Positions 1 through 8,526 are shown, counted from the first letter of the stretch. The stretch: 36,929 bases of DNA from Methylobacterium sp. J-076 (GCF_022829405.1 NZ_JAKSXW010000035.1:1-36929); one strand, 5' to 3'. A program made the numbers and translations. The notes: generated by a model not told the origin, from the sequence alone.

Positions 1-57
1 CCCTCCCCCGCAGAGGGGGGAGGGGGCGCCTCATTCGGTCAGCTTCGCCGGTCGGAA
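1..57. repeat. 57-bp direct repeat, left copy (may extend beyond the window)
   Basis: Bases 1-57 are identical to 233-289 (offset 232). The unit begins with a self-complementary C/G-rich block and continues through a less biased tail ending in GTCGGAA. The left copy starts at the window edge, so its true length is unknown. There is no coding potential I can support; it lies downstream of the minus-strand homospermidine synthase gene. Confidence 0.85.
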
Positions 58-82
58 TCACGCGCGCCCCCCCCGCGCGCAT

Positions 83-256
83 CCCTCCCCCCTCTGCGGG
101 GGAGGGTGGCCCCCGTCAGGGGGTCGGGAGCGGGGAGCGCCGGCGCAGGACAGGGCACCGCCCCGCCCGACGCGCTCAGCCCTCTCCGGAGGCCGCGTTC
201 CCCACTCCCGACCCCTGCTCACGCAGGGGCCCCCCTCCCCCGCAGAGGGGGGAGGG
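83..256. repeat. Large imperfect inverted repeat (REP/MITE-like) in the intergenic region
   Basis: Positions 83-106 are the exact reverse complement of 1-24 and of 233-256. Going inward, 107-135 (GTCAGGGGGTCGGGAGCGGG and flanks) is imperfectly complementary to about 198-232 (CCCCACTCCCGACCCCTG and flanks). The whole segment can therefore fold into one long cruciform or hairpin with a loop around 140-190. No transposase or protein reading frame is evident. It could be a paired palindromic repeat, a non-autonomous element, or a strong transcription stop for the minus-strand gene upstream of it. Confidence 0.6.
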
Positions 257-289
257 GGCGCCTCATTCGGTCAGCTTCGCCGGTCGGAA
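233..289. repeat. 57-bp direct repeat, right copy
   Basis: Exact copy of bases 1-57. It ends about 60 bp downstream (in the transcription sense) of the homospermidine synthase stop codon. Its first 24 bases also form the right arm of the large inverted repeat 83-256. Confidence 0.85.
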
Positions 290-352
290 CGACACGCGCC
301 CCCCGCGCGCGCCCTCCCTCCGCGGGAGAGAGAGCGCCTCGTCCGGGTCGTG

Positions 353-1798
353 CTAGCGATGCACCAGCACGTTGCGGAACTGCCACGGGTCGCTGGTGTC
401 GATGTCCTCCGGGAACAGGCCCGGGCGGTCGGTGAGGGGCGTCCAGTCGGTGTAGACCCCGACGACCGGGCCGAGATACGGCGTCTGCACCTCGAGACAG
501 CGGCGGAAGTCGATCTCGTCGGCTTCCACGATGCCGGCCTCGGGGTTCTCGATCGCCCAGACCATCCCGGCGAGCACCGCGCTCGTCACCTGCAGGCCGG
601 TGGCGTTCTGGTAGGGGGCGATCCGCCGGGTCTCCTCGATGGAGAGCTGCGAGCCGTACCAGTAGGCGTTCTTGGCGTGGCCGTAGACCAGCACGCCGAG
701 CTCATCGATGCCGTCGACGATCTCGGTCTCGTCCAGGATGTGCTGCGTCTCCTGCACCGTGCCGGCGTTGCCCCACATCTCGTGGAGCGACAGCACCGCG
801 TCGTCCGCCGGGTGGTAGGCGTAGTGGCAGGTCGGACGGTACACCGCCTGATCGCCCTCGCGGACCGTGTAGTAGTCGGCGATCGAGATCGCCTCGTTGT
901 GGGTCACGAGGAAGCCGAACTGCGCGCCGGCGGTGGGGACCCAGGTGCGCACGCGGGTGTCGGCGCCGGGCTGGAGCAGGTAGATCGCGCAGCGCGAACC
1001 GCTCGTCTGCTCGCGGGCGTTCTCCGGCTTCCACGTCTCGTTCGTGCCCCAGCCGAGCTCGGCCGGCTGGTTGCCCTCGGAGACGAAGCCCTCGACCGAC
1101 CAGGTGTTGACGAACACGCCCCGCGGCTTCGGGTTCTTGGCCCGCTGCGTGTCGCGCTCGGCGATGTGCACGCCCTTCACGCCGAGCTTGTGCATCAGCG
1201 CCGCCCACTCCTCCCGGCTCGTCGGCTCGGGGGTGGTGAGGCCGGTGTCCTTGGCGATGTTCAAGAGCGCCTGCTTCACGAACCACGAGACCATGCCCGG
1301 GTTGGCGCCGCAGCAGGAGACCGCGGTCGGCCCGCCCGGATTCTGCCGGCGGGCGGCGAGGATGTCCTCCCGGAGCGCATAGTTGGTGCGGTCGCCCTGG
1401 CTGCGGCTCTTGTCGAAGTAGAAGCCCGGCCACGGCTCGGCGACGGTGTCGACGTAGAGGGCGCCGAGCTCCCGGCACAGCTCCAGGATCGCCCGCGAGG
1501 AGGTGTCCACCGACAGGTTCACGCAGAAGCCCTGGCCGCCGCCCTCGGTGAGGAGGGGGGTGAGGACCTCGCGGTAATTCTCCGGCGTCAGCGCCACCGT
1601 CTCGAAGCGCAGGCCGTGCTTCTCCGCCAGGGCCTTGTGGGTGTCGACCGGGTCGATCACCGTGAAGCGGGCCTTGTCGTATTCGAAGTGGCGCTCGATC
1701 AGCGGGAGCGTCCCGCGCCCGATCGAGCCGAAGCCGATCATCACGATGGGGCCGCTGATGCGGCCGTGGATCGGCCAGCGCGTCGGCGCGTCGGTCAT
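353..1798 (-). CDS. hss: Homospermidine synthase
   Basis: Predicted to make homospermidine from putrescine (or putrescine plus spermidine) by NAD-dependent aminobutyl transfer in the cytosol, the main long polyamine of many Rhizobiales. The 481-aa product matches the usual bacterial Hss length. Near the N-terminus it has a Rossmann nucleotide-binding loop (IVMIGFGSIGRGTLPLI, residues ~18-34), followed by Hss-like segments such as SCCGANPGMVSWFVKQALL and ending FRNVLVHR. The ATG at 1798 is preceded by GACGAGGATTCAGC, giving a GAGGA ribosome site at good spacing. The gene stands alone: a 336-bp gap lies upstream and the repeat region downstream. Assignment is by family recognition; substrate preference cannot be read from the sequence. 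Confidence 0.93.
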   Translation of the reverse strand: MTDAPTRWPIHGRISGPIVMIGFGSIGRGTLPLIERHFEYDKARFTVIDPVDTHKALAEKHGLRFETVALTPENYREVLTPLLTEGGGQGFCVNLSVDTSSRAILELCRELGALYVDTVAEPWPGFYFDKSRSQGDRTNYALREDILAARRQNPGGPTAVSCCGANPGMVSWFVKQALLNIAKDTGLTTPEPTSREEWAALMHKLGVKGVHIAERDTQRAKNPKPRGVFVNTWSVEGFVSEGNQPAELGWGTNETWKPENAREQTSGSRCAIYLLQPGADTRVRTWVPTAGAQFGFLVTHNEAISIADYYTVREGDQAVYRPTCHYAYHPADDAVLSLHEMWGNAGTVQETQHILDETEIVDGIDELGVLVYGHAKNAYWYGSQLSIEETRRIAPYQNATGLQVTSAVLAGMVWAIENPEAGIVEADEIDFRRCLEVQTPYLGPVVGVYTDWTPLTDRPGLFPEDIDTSDPWQFRNVLVHR

Positions 1799-2134
1799 GC
1801 TGAATCCTCGTCTGGTGGGCGGCGCGGGCGCCGCGAGTTCGCACAGGGCGGCGGTAGGCCGCGCAGGTGACAGTTCGGCGACGGTCAGGCCCGGGCGGGG
1901 CCTGCGTCACGATGGTTCGCTCCATGGCGTTTCGGCCCGGCAGGGTCAACAGGGCGGGCTCCCGGGCCGAATCCTACCGATCGATGAACGCGGCATGCCC
2001 TGAGCCATGTGAATGCCGCATGGCTCGGCGGCTTCATCAGCCGTTGGTGAACATTTCCGGGACGCTCATATTGCGTTGCAACAGACGGGAACAGCCGTCA
2101 CGGAAACGTCTGAGCCTATCGACACGGAGTCGTC
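1799..2134. other. Intergenic region with an 8-bp inverted repeat (2002-2026)
   Basis: A 336-bp gap between divergent hss (minus) and the small ORF at 2135 (plus). GAGCCATG at 2002-2009 is perfectly complementary to CATGGCTC at 2019-2026, with a 9-nt spacer; this could be an operator or a leader hairpin. I see no convincing sigma-70 promoter and no further gene. ORFs here are short shadows without a ribosome site. Confidence 0.4.
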
Positions 2135-2311
2135 ATGCTCGCTTTCATCACCGCCCGCGTTCCGTCCCCCGTCCAGGAAGTCGCCGACCGCGACCCGGGG
2201 ATCTTCACCCTCGCCTTCGCCCTGCTGCGCACCGTGCGCCGGACGTCGGCCGAGGCGTTCACGCTCCACTGCAACCTGATGGCCAAGGCGGGCGGCCCCA
2301 ACCCGTTCTGA
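2135..2311 (+). CDS. Small hypothetical protein (58 aa)
   Basis: I do not recognise this protein. It reads from MLAFITARVPSPVQEVADRD to a C-terminus ending GGPNPF. It is basic to neutral, with a hydrophobic central stretch (IFTLAFALL, ~23-31) too short and interrupted for a clear membrane span, and one cysteine near residue 46. Support for coding: an in-frame ATG with a weak CGGAG upstream, GC-rich third positions, and a stable hairpin at 2338-2357 just after the stop. It lies between hss and the IalB-family gene on the same strand as the latter. It may be spurious. Confidence 0.5.
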   Translation: MLAFITARVPSPVQEVADRDPGIFTLAFALLRTVRRTSAEAFTLHCNLMAKAGGPNPF

Positions 2312-2337
2312 CCGGCGGAACCGAACCCGGTTTCACG

Positions 2338-2357
2338 GCCGGCGCGATTGCGCCGGC
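2338..2357 (+). terminator. Perfect 8-bp hairpin after the small ORF
   Basis: GCCGGCGC (2338-2345), loop GATT, GCGCCGGC (2350-2357). The stem is GC-only and starts 27 nt past the stop at 2311. There is no T-run, so Rho-independent termination is uncertain; in GC-rich alphaproteobacteria such stems often act without one. Confidence 0.4.
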
Positions 2358-2412
2358 TCCGGTGAGGCGCTAGGCGGCAACCCGTCCGTTTGGAGTCCGG
2401 GGAACTGACACG

Positions 2413-3087
2413 ATGCCGCTGACACGCGTGCCCGCCCGCCGCGCGGCGCTGCTCCTCGCCGCGCTGCTCACCGCCACGGGCGCCGCGGCGCAGGACGCGG
2501 AGCCGGCCGGCGAGCCCGCGGCCCCCGCCGAGGCGGCCGCCCCGCCCAGGGCCAAGCCGAAGCCCAAGCCGGCGCCCAAACCCGCCCCCAAGGCGGCGCA
2601 GACCCCCGCCCCGGCCCCCGTCTCCGCATGGCCCCCAGGCGCCACCAGCGTCAGCGAGAGCTACGGCGACTGGACCGTCTCCTGCGTCCGGCCCGAGGCC
2701 CAGACCACCTGCATCGTGGTCCAGTCCCAGGGTGATTCGAAGACCGGCCGCCGCAAGTTCGGCTTCGAGCTGAACGTCCCGAAGGACGGCCGGGCCGAGG
2801 GGGTGATCCTGATGCCGTTCGGCATGGCGATCGATCCCGGCGTGACCTTCAAGCTCGACGAGCAGACGCTGGGGAAGGGCGCGCCCTATTCCACCTGCTC
2901 GGGGGAGGGGTGCCTCGTGCCGATCAGCTTCCCGACGCTCGCCACCGACGGGATGCGCAACGCCAAGACCCTGACGATCACCGGCCAGAAGTCGGGCGGC
3001 ATGGGCAGCAACGAGCCGGCGGCGATCGTCGTCCCCCTCACCGGCTTCCCGCAGGCCCTGGACCGCGCCGCCGCCCTCAGCGGCTGA
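2413..3087 (+). CDS. Invasion-associated locus B (IalB) family periplasmic protein
   Basis: A 224-aa exported protein. Residues 1-26 are a signal peptide (two Arg, a Leu/Ala core, cleavage after GAAA). Residues ~27-77 form an Ala/Pro/Lys-rich linker with KPKPKPAPKPAPK, which could span or bind the cell wall. From ~78 the IalB-type domain begins with SVSESYGDWTVSC and carries several cysteines (SC, TTC, STCSGEGC) that could form disulfides. IalB was named from Bartonella, where it aids erythrocyte entry. In free-living Rhizobiales the role is unknown, so the name should not imply virulence. The ATG at 2413 is preceded by GGGGAACTGACACG. Confidence 0.85.
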   Translation: MPLTRVPARRAALLLAALLTATGAAAQDAEPAGEPAAPAEAAAPPRAKPKPKPAPKPAPKAAQTPAPAPVSAWPPGATSVSESYGDWTVSCVRPEAQTTCIVVQSQGDSKTGRRKFGFELNVPKDGRAEGVILMPFGMAIDPGVTFKLDEQTLGKGAPYSTCSGEGCLVPISFPTLATDGMRNAKTLTITGQKSGGMGSNEPAAIVVPLTGFPQALDRAAALSG

Positions 3088-3132
3088 CGGGGGCTTCACC
3101 CCCCCGTGATGGCGCCTCCGCCCGGCGGGCCA

Positions 3133-3177
3133 GCATGTCCGGGCGGCGTGTGGAAAGCGCCCGCCGCCCGGACATGC
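3133..3177 (+). terminator. 16-bp perfect inverted repeat after the IalB-family gene
   Basis: GCATGTCCGGGCGGCG (3133-3148) pairs exactly with CGCCGCCCGGACATGC (3162-3177) across a 13-nt loop, 46 nt after the stop at 3087. It is a very stable hairpin in a 219-bp gap. A terminator is most likely, but it lacks a T-tract and could also be a protein-binding palindrome. Confidence 0.55.
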
Positions 3178-3236
3178 CCCACCTTCGCCCGCGACTGGCG
3201 GCGGGGGCACCGACGCACCGGATCCTCGTCCTACGG

Positions 3237-3251
3237 TTAAGCCGGCATTAG
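3237..3251. promoter_or_regulatory. CtrA-like box (TTAA-N7-TTAG) before the 1128-aa gene
   Basis: TTAAGCCGGCATTAG matches the CtrA consensus TTAA-N7-TTAA at seven of eight fixed positions. It ends 55 nt before the ATG at 3307, a spacing that fits a box overlapping a -35 region. AT-rich tetramers are rare in this GC-rich sequence. Binding is inferred. Confidence 0.5.
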
Positions 3252-3306
3252 CCGCGGCCGTGCAGGGTGTGCGGAGTGTGGCGTCGGGATCGGGTCTGCT
3301 CGGACG

Positions 3307-6300
3307 ATGGGAGCTTTGCGCAGGCGAAACCGGGAAGGCCGTAGCCTGCGCGCCCGCTCCGTGCCGGTGTGGGCGGCGCTGCCCCTGGCGGCCCTCCTCC
3401 TGGCCGCCGGGCTCGATCCGGCGCTCGCCGCCAAGCTCGTCTCCGCCAAGGGCGCCGAGTCCGGGGGCTACGGGCGCCTCGTCCTGACCTTCGACAAGCC
3501 GGTGACCGTCAAGGCCACCGTGTCCGGCGGCATCCTGATCCTGGGCTACGGCGAGCGCGCCACGGCGGGGCCCGAGCGCCTGTCCGAGGAACTGCCGAGC
3601 TACGTCTCCGCCGTCCGCCGCGACCCGGACGGCACCGGCCTGCGCCTCGCCCTCCAGCGCCCCGTGCGGGCCAACGTCCAGCTCGCGGGGGAGCACGTCT
3701 TCGTCGATCTGCTGCCGGAGAGCTGGAAGGGGCTCCTGCCGGCCCTGCCGCAGGAGATCGTGGCCGACCTCGCCCGCCGGGCCCGGGCCGCCGAGGAGGC
3801 GCTCCAGGCGCGGGTGGTCCTGCCGCCGCCCAAGGCGCTGCCCCTCGACCTCGCCCGCCTGCCGACCCTGACGCGCTTCTCCCTGCGCCTGCCCAACGAC
3901 GCCGCGGCGACCCTGACGACGGAGGGAGCGGCCACGCGCCTGCGCGTCGCGGGCCGCTTCACCATCGATGCGGGCGACGTGCGCGGCCGCCCCCGGCCCG
4001 GGGTGTCCGCCCTGGCCACCGACGCCGACGACGGCTCCGCCAGCCTGATCCTCACCCCCGCCGAGGGCTACACCGTCACCGGCGAGCGGGAGGACGGGTT
4101 GTTCACCCTCGACGTGGTTCGCAAGGCCCCGCCCGCCCCCGCGAAGACCTCCGAGGTCGCGGTGCCGGAGGCCCCCGCCGCGCCCGCGGCCCGGGAGCCG
4201 TCCCCGCTCAAGGCGCCCCCCAGGGACGCTCCGAAGGACGCCGCGAAGGACGCCCCCCGGGACGCGTCCGCCCCCCCGAAGGCTGCCCCTGCGGCCGAGG
4301 CCGTGCCGACCCGTCCGGCCGGGTCGGGGCTGGTCTTCCCCTTCGCCCGCCTGCCCGCCGCGGCCCTGTTCGAGCGCGGCGGCATCGCCTTCCTCGCCTT
4401 CGAGACGGCCGAGCCCGTCGCCGTGCCGCCCCCCGGCGCCACGGGCCTGCGGGCCCTGGGCGAGCCCCTGCGCTCCGGGCCGCTCACGATCCTGCGCTTC
4501 GCGGTGCCGGCGGGGCGGCTCGTGGATCTCGGCGCCGTCGTCACCCCCGGCGGCCCGGCCTGGGAGGTGTCGGCGGGCGAGGGCCTGAGCCCGAGCACCA
4601 CCCTGGAGCCCGTGCGGCGGCCGAGCCCGTCCGGGCAGGTGGCGGTCGCCGTGGCGCTGCCGCGTCCGGGGGCGGCCGGCTGGCTCGACCTCGACGGCGA
4701 GCGGGTCGCCGTCGTGCCCTCCTCGGCCCTGGAGCCGGCGGGCAACCCCAAGAGCCGCCGCTTCGTGGATTTCGAGATCCTGCCGAGCCGCCACGGCCTC
4801 GCGGTGCTGGCGGCGGCCGACGACCTCGCCGTCCGCCCCGACCTCGACGGCGTGCTCATCGCCCGCGAGGGCGGCCTGTCGGCCTCCAACGCCCCGAAGC
4901 GGCCGGAGGCGATGCTGGACGTGCCCGGCGCCGTGGCCATCGACCGGGCCGCCTGGGAGAAGGCCCGCCTCGGCAACGTGCGCGAGACCCTGCGCGGGCT
5001 CCTGACGGCGGCGGCGATGGGGCCGGCGATCGAGCGCGGCCCGGCCCGGATGGCCTTGGCCCGCGCCTCCCTCGCCGCCGGCTTCGCCGTGGAGGGCCTC
5101 GCCGCCCTGGAGGCCGCCGCCGCCGACGACCCGCTGATCTCCGAGGCCCGCGACACGGCGGTCCTGCGCGGGATCATCCTGGAGCATGTCGGCCGGCACG
5201 CCGAGGCGCTGAAGGCGCTCTCCACCCCGGCCCTCTCGGCCGATCCCGAAGCCGCCCTGTGGCGCGCGGCGGCCGCGGCGGGGCTCGGCGACTGGACGGG
5301 GGCCGAGACCGGCTTCCAGAAGGTCTTCTCCCTGGCCGAGCGCTACCCGGCGGATCTGGGCGATGCCCTGCGCGCCACGGCGGCCGAGGCCGCCATCGAG
5401 ACCGGCGACACGGAGACCGCCGCCGCCCGCGCCGGCGATGGCCGCGAGCTCCATCCCCTGGTCCGGGACCGGCTCGCCCTGGTGCGGGCGCGGGTCGCGG
5501 AGGCGACGGGGCAGGGTGCGGCCGCCCTCGACGCCTACGGCAAGCTCGCCGAGGGCGCGGAGCGGCCGGTCGCCGCCGCCGCGTCCCTGCGCGGGACGCT
5601 CCTGGCGCGGGCGACGGGCAAGATCGACATCGGGACGGCGATCGAACGCCTGGAGCGCCTCGCCCTGATCTGGCACGGGGGCGCCCTGGAAGAGGCGATC
5701 AATGCCGGCCTCGCCCGCCTCTACCTCGCGGACGGGCGCTGGCGGGCGGCCTTCACGGCGGTGCGCCGGGCCAACACCCTCGCCCCGAACTCGCCCGTGT
5801 CGCGCGCGCTCACCGCCGAGGCGCAGGGCGCCTTCGAGGACCTGTACCTCGCGGGCAAGGGCGACACCCTCACGGGCGTCGCCGCCGTGGCCCTGTATTT
5901 CGACTTCAAGGAGCTGGCGCCCATCGGGCGGCGGGGCGACGCGGTGGTGCGCCGCCTCGCGGATCGGCTGGTGGGCCTCGATCTGCTCGACCCGGCCGCC
6001 GACCTGCTGCAGTACCAAGTCGACAACCGCCTCGCCGGCCCGGCGAGGGCCGCCGTGGCGGCCCGGCTGGCCACCGTCCTGCTGATGGACGGCAAGCCGA
6101 TGCGGGCCCTCACCGCCCTGGAGACGACCGACCAGCCGGAACTCCCCGGCGAACTGCGCCGCGCCCGCTCCCTGGTCCGCGCCCGCGCCCTCTCGGACCT
6201 CACCCGCACCGACCTCGCCCTAGAGGCGATCGAGGACGAGGCCGGGCCGGACGTGGCCCGCCTGCGGGCGGACATCCTGTGGAGCGCGCGGCGCTGGCGG

Positions 6301-6693
6301 GAGGCCGGGGAGGCGCACGAAGCGCTGCTCGGCGAGGCGTGGCGCTCCGGCGCCCCCCTGGACGAGGCCTCCCGCGGGGACGCCATCCGCGCGGCCGTCG
6401 CCTACGACCTCTCGGGCGAGCGGCTGGGCCTGGAGCGGCTGAAGGCGAAGTTCTCCGGGCCGATGGCCCTGGGGCCGGACGCGCGGACCTTCGCCCTGCT
6501 CACCAGCGACGGGGCGGCGCGCGCCCCCGGCTTCCGGACCATCGCCTCGCGGGCGACCAAGGCGGAGACGCTCTCGGCCTTCCTCAGCGAGTACCGCAAG
6601 CGCTACCCCGAGGTCGCGGTCCCGGACCGCGGTACGGCCAAGACCGAGGGGAGCCAGAGCCGTGCCGACACCCCCGCCGCCCCGCCGGGCTGA
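3307..6693 (+). CDS. Large exported helical-repeat (TPR-like) protein of unknown function, 1128 aa
   Basis: I cannot name this gene. Visible layout: basic N-terminus and signal peptide (Leu/Ala core, cleavage near PALA-A or AA-K, ~41-42); a beta-rich domain ~43-145 (GYGRLVLTFDKPV...VFVDLLPE) resembling AMIN-like envelope domains; a second beta-rich stretch ~185-270; a disordered Ala/Pro/Lys/Asp linker ~275-345; another beta-rich block ~345-540; then ~550 residues of Ala/Leu-rich helical pairs with TPR-like spacing (for example GLGDWTGAETGFQKVF, LYLADGRWRAAFTAVRRAN), ending in a soluble tail. It is probably periplasmic or envelope-anchored. A one-mismatch CtrA box lies 55 nt upstream, which hints at cell-cycle or motility timing. 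It is monocistronic, closed by a strong hairpin. The ATG at 3307 has no strong Shine-Dalgarno, so the start is tentative. Confidence 0.8.
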   Translation: MGALRRRNREGRSLRARSVPVWAALPLAALLLAAGLDPALAAKLVSAKGAESGGYGRLVLTFDKPVTVKATVSGGILILGYGERATAGPERLSEELPSYVSAVRRDPDGTGLRLALQRPVRANVQLAGEHVFVDLLPESWKGLLPALPQEIVADLARRARAAEEALQARVVLPPPKALPLDLARLPTLTRFSLRLPNDAAATLTTEGAATRLRVAGRFTIDAGDVRGRPRPGVSALATDADDGSASLILTPAEGYTVTGEREDGLFTLDVVRKAPPAPAKTSEVAVPEAPAAPAAREPSPLKAPPRDAPKDAAKDAPRDASAPPKAAPAAEAVPTRPAGSGLVFPFARLPAAALFERGGIAFLAFETAEPVAVPPPGATGLRALGEPLRSGPLTILRFAVPAGRLVDLGAVVTPGGPAWEVSAGEGLSPSTTLEPVRRPSPSGQVAVAVALPRPGAAGWLDLDGERVAVVPSSALEPAGNPKSRRFVDFEILPSRHGLAVLAAADDLAVRPDLDGVLIAREGGLSASNAPKRPEAMLDVPGAVAIDRAAWEKARLGNVRETLRGLLTAAAMGPAIERGPARMALARASLAAGFAVEGLAALEAAAADDPLISEARDTAVLRGIILEHVGRHAEALKALSTPALSADPEAALWRAAAAAGLGDWTGAETGFQKVFSLAERYPADLGDALRATAAEAAIETGDTETAAARAGDGRELHPLVRDRLALVRARVAEATGQGAAALDAYGKLAEGAERPVAAAASLRGTLLARATGKIDIGTAIERLERLALIWHGGALEEAINAGLARLYLADGRWRAAFTAVRRANTLAPNSPVSRALTAEAQGAFEDLYLAGKGDTLTGVAAVALYFDFKELAPIGRRGDAVVRRLADRLVGLDLLDPAADLLQYQVDNRLAGPARAAVAARLATVLLMDGKPMRALTALETTDQPELPGELRRARSLVRARALSDLTRTDLALEAIEDEAGPDVARLRADILWSARRWREAGEAHEALLGEAWRSGAPLDEASRGDAIRAAVAYDLSGERLGLERLKAKFSGPMALGPDARTFALLTSDGAARAPGFRTIASRATKAETLSAFLSEYRKRYPEVAVPDRGTAKTEGSQSRADTPAAPPG

Positions 6694-6723
6694 GGGAGGC
6701 CGGGGCGCGACCCGGCCTCCCTC
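6692..6723. terminator. 13-bp perfect hairpin, bidirectional terminator
   Basis: GAGGGAGGCCGGG (6692-6704), loop GCGCGA, CCCGGCCTCCCTC (6711-6723). The left arm begins inside the stop codon of the 1128-aa gene. The next gene converges from the other strand (stop at 6805), so the stem can serve both. Confidence 0.7.
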
Positions 6724-6804
6724 GTCCGATCGGGGCCGCTCCCGCGACGACGGCTGTCCGGCGAGACCTTCAGGGGGCGGCGGACGGGCGGTCCGCGCGT
6801 CCCC

Positions 6805-8022
6805 TCACACCGCCTGGGCCATCGGCACGACGTTGTGCAGGGACTTGTCCGCCGCGTCGAAGAAGCGGCGCAGGTTGCGCGCGGCCTGCCGGATGCGCTG
6901 CTCGTTCTCGACCAGGGCGATGCGGACATAGTCGTCGCCGTGCTCGCCGAAGCCGATGCCCGGCGCCACCGCCACGTCCGACTTCTCCAGGAGCAGCTTC
7001 GAGAATTCGAGGCTGCCCATCGTCCGGTACCGCTCGGGGATCGGCACCCAGGCGAACATCGAGGCCGCCGGGGCCGGGATCTTCCAGCCGGCCTTGCCGA
7101 AGGAATCGACCAGGGCGTCCCGGCGCTTCTTGTAGGTGGCGCGCATCTCGTGGATGCACTCGTCCGGCCCGTTCAGGGCGGCGGTGGCCGCCACCTGGAT
7201 CGGCGTGAAGGCGCCGTAATCGAGGTAGGACTTCACCCGCGTCAGGGCGGCGAGCAGCCGTTCGTTGCCCACCGCGAATCCCATCCGCCAGCCGGCCATG
7301 GAGTAGGTCTTCGACAGGGAGGTGAACTCCACCGTGCAGTCGATGGCGCCGGGCACCTGCAGCACCGAGGGCGGCGGCTCGCCGTCGAAATACACCTCGG
7401 CATAGGCGAGGTCGGAGAGCAGGATCAGCTCGTGCTTCTTCGCGAAGGCCACGAGGTCCCGGTAGAAGTCGAGCCCCGCGACGTAGGCCGTCGGGTTCGA
7501 GGGGTAACAGACGACGAGCGCCACCGGCTTCGGGATGGAGTGCTGCATCGCCCGCTCCAGGGCGGGGAACATGGCGGGCGTCGGCTCGGCCGGCACGGAG
7601 CGGATCACCCCCCCGGCCATCAGGAAGCCGAAGGCGTGGATCGGGTAGCTCGGGTTCGGCACCAGCACCACGTCGCCCGGGGCGGTGATCGCCTGGGCCA
7701 TGTTGGCGAAGCCCTCCTTGGAGCCCAGCGTCGCCACCACCTGCGTGTCGGGGTTGAGCTTCACGCCGAAGCGGCGCTCGTAGTAGCCGGCCTGGGCACG
7801 GCGAAGGCCGGCGATGCCCTTGGAGGCGGAATAGCGGTCGGTGCGCGGCCGGCCGGCGGTCTCGCACAGCTTGGCGATGACGTGCCGGGGCGCATCCAGG
7901 TCCGGGTTGCCCATGCCGAGGTCGATGATGTCGGCGCCGTTGGCCCGGGCGGCGGCCTTGATCCGGTTCACCTGCTCGAACACGTAGGGCGGGAGGCGCT
8001 TGATGCGGTGAAAGTCGGTCAT
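6805..8022 (-). CDS. Class I/II PLP aminotransferase (LL-diaminopimelate/alanine aminotransferase type)
   Basis: A fold-type I aminotransferase of ~405 aa. It carries the substrate-side SASKGIAGLRRA segment, NPSYP, CYPSNPTAYVAG (the PLP-contacting Asn region), SDLAYAEVYFDG, and the lysine that binds PLP in SLSKTYSMAGWRMGF (K238). This subgroup is annotated either as LL-diaminopimelate aminotransferase (lysine/cell-wall pathway) or as AlaC-type alanine aminotransferase; sequence alone does not decide. I chose the second ATG (MTDFHRIKRLPPYVF) because GGAAA lies 7 nt upstream and family members begin there. The longer form would start at 8034. It is on the same strand as the lipoprotein gene, 102 nt away, and may be co-transcribed with it. 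Confidence 0.88.
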   Translation of the reverse strand: MTDFHRIKRLPPYVFEQVNRIKAAARANGADIIDLGMGNPDLDAPRHVIAKLCETAGRPRTDRYSASKGIAGLRRAQAGYYERRFGVKLNPDTQVVATLGSKEGFANMAQAITAPGDVVLVPNPSYPIHAFGFLMAGGVIRSVPAEPTPAMFPALERAMQHSIPKPVALVVCYPSNPTAYVAGLDFYRDLVAFAKKHELILLSDLAYAEVYFDGEPPPSVLQVPGAIDCTVEFTSLSKTYSMAGWRMGFAVGNERLLAALTRVKSYLDYGAFTPIQVAATAALNGPDECIHEMRATYKKRRDALVDSFGKAGWKIPAPAASMFAWVPIPERYRTMGSLEFSKLLLEKSDVAVAPGIGFGEHGDDYVRIALVENEQRIRQAARNLRRFFDAADKSLHNVVPMAQAV

Positions 8023-8124
8023 CGGCGTTTCCATGGGCGCGCCCGCTTCGTTCAGGTCCCTGTTGGGCGCGAACCGCTGCCTATAGCAGAGCCGGCTCCG
8101 CCCGCCGACCCTTAAAAATCCGGA

Positions 8125-8526
8125 TCACTGCGGCGGGGGCGTGGCTGATCCGGCGGGGGCCTTCGCCGCCGGATCGGCGGGCGGCGCGGTGCCCTTGGAA
8201 CCGCCCTTGCCGACCCCCTTGCCCGCGCTCTCGGCCGCATGCCCCCGGGCCACGTTGCGCCCGCGGGCGCCCTCCAGCTCCGATTCCAGCGCCCTCTGGC
8301 CCTCGGCAGTCTTGGGCCGGATGGTCCGCCGTGGCGCATCGACGCCCACCGCCATGAAGTCCGGTGTTTCCTTCGGCCGGGAACTTGTCACGAAGTCGGG
8401 GGCATCCACCTTCCTAGGCCCGTAGCCCGCATCGGCGGCGAGGGTCCGGACGGCATCGCCCGAGCAGCCGGCCAGCGGGACGGCGAGAAGCGTGGCGAGG
8501 ACACAGCGGCGCAGGGCGGCCGTCAT
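8125..8526 (-). CDS. Small putative lipoprotein, hypothetical (133 aa)
   Basis: Function not recognised. The N-terminus has a short basic region, a hydrophobic core and a lipobox LAVPLAGC with the lipid-bearing cysteine at residue 21, so it should be exported and acylated. The mature part is hydrophilic, with VDAPDFVTSSRPKETPDFM and a Gly/Ala/Pro/Lys-rich disordered tail (ESAGKGVGKGGSKG...). The ATG at 8526 has an excellent GGGAGGAG ribosome site 5-6 nt upstream. It diverges from phaC with 165 bp between starts. Confidence 0.75.
   Translation of the reverse strand: MTAALRRCVLATLLAVPLAGCSGDAVRTLAADAGYGPRKVDAPDFVTSSRPKETPDFMAVGVDAPRRTIRPKTAEGQRALESELEGARGRNVARGHAAESAGKGVGKGGSKGTAPPADPAAKAPAGSATPPPQ

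Noticed and set aside
2116..6018. 1300-codon open frame on the minus strand opposite the 1128-aa gene
   Set aside because: Composition is Gly/Arg/Ala/His repeats with no fold, the usual antisense shadow of a GC-rich gene. The plus-strand frame has a signal peptide, domains and a terminator.
3369..7208. 1279-codon plus-strand frame overlapping the 1128-aa gene
   Set aside because: Arg/Pro/Gly-rich out-of-frame translation that runs through the terminator and into the convergent aminotransferase gene.
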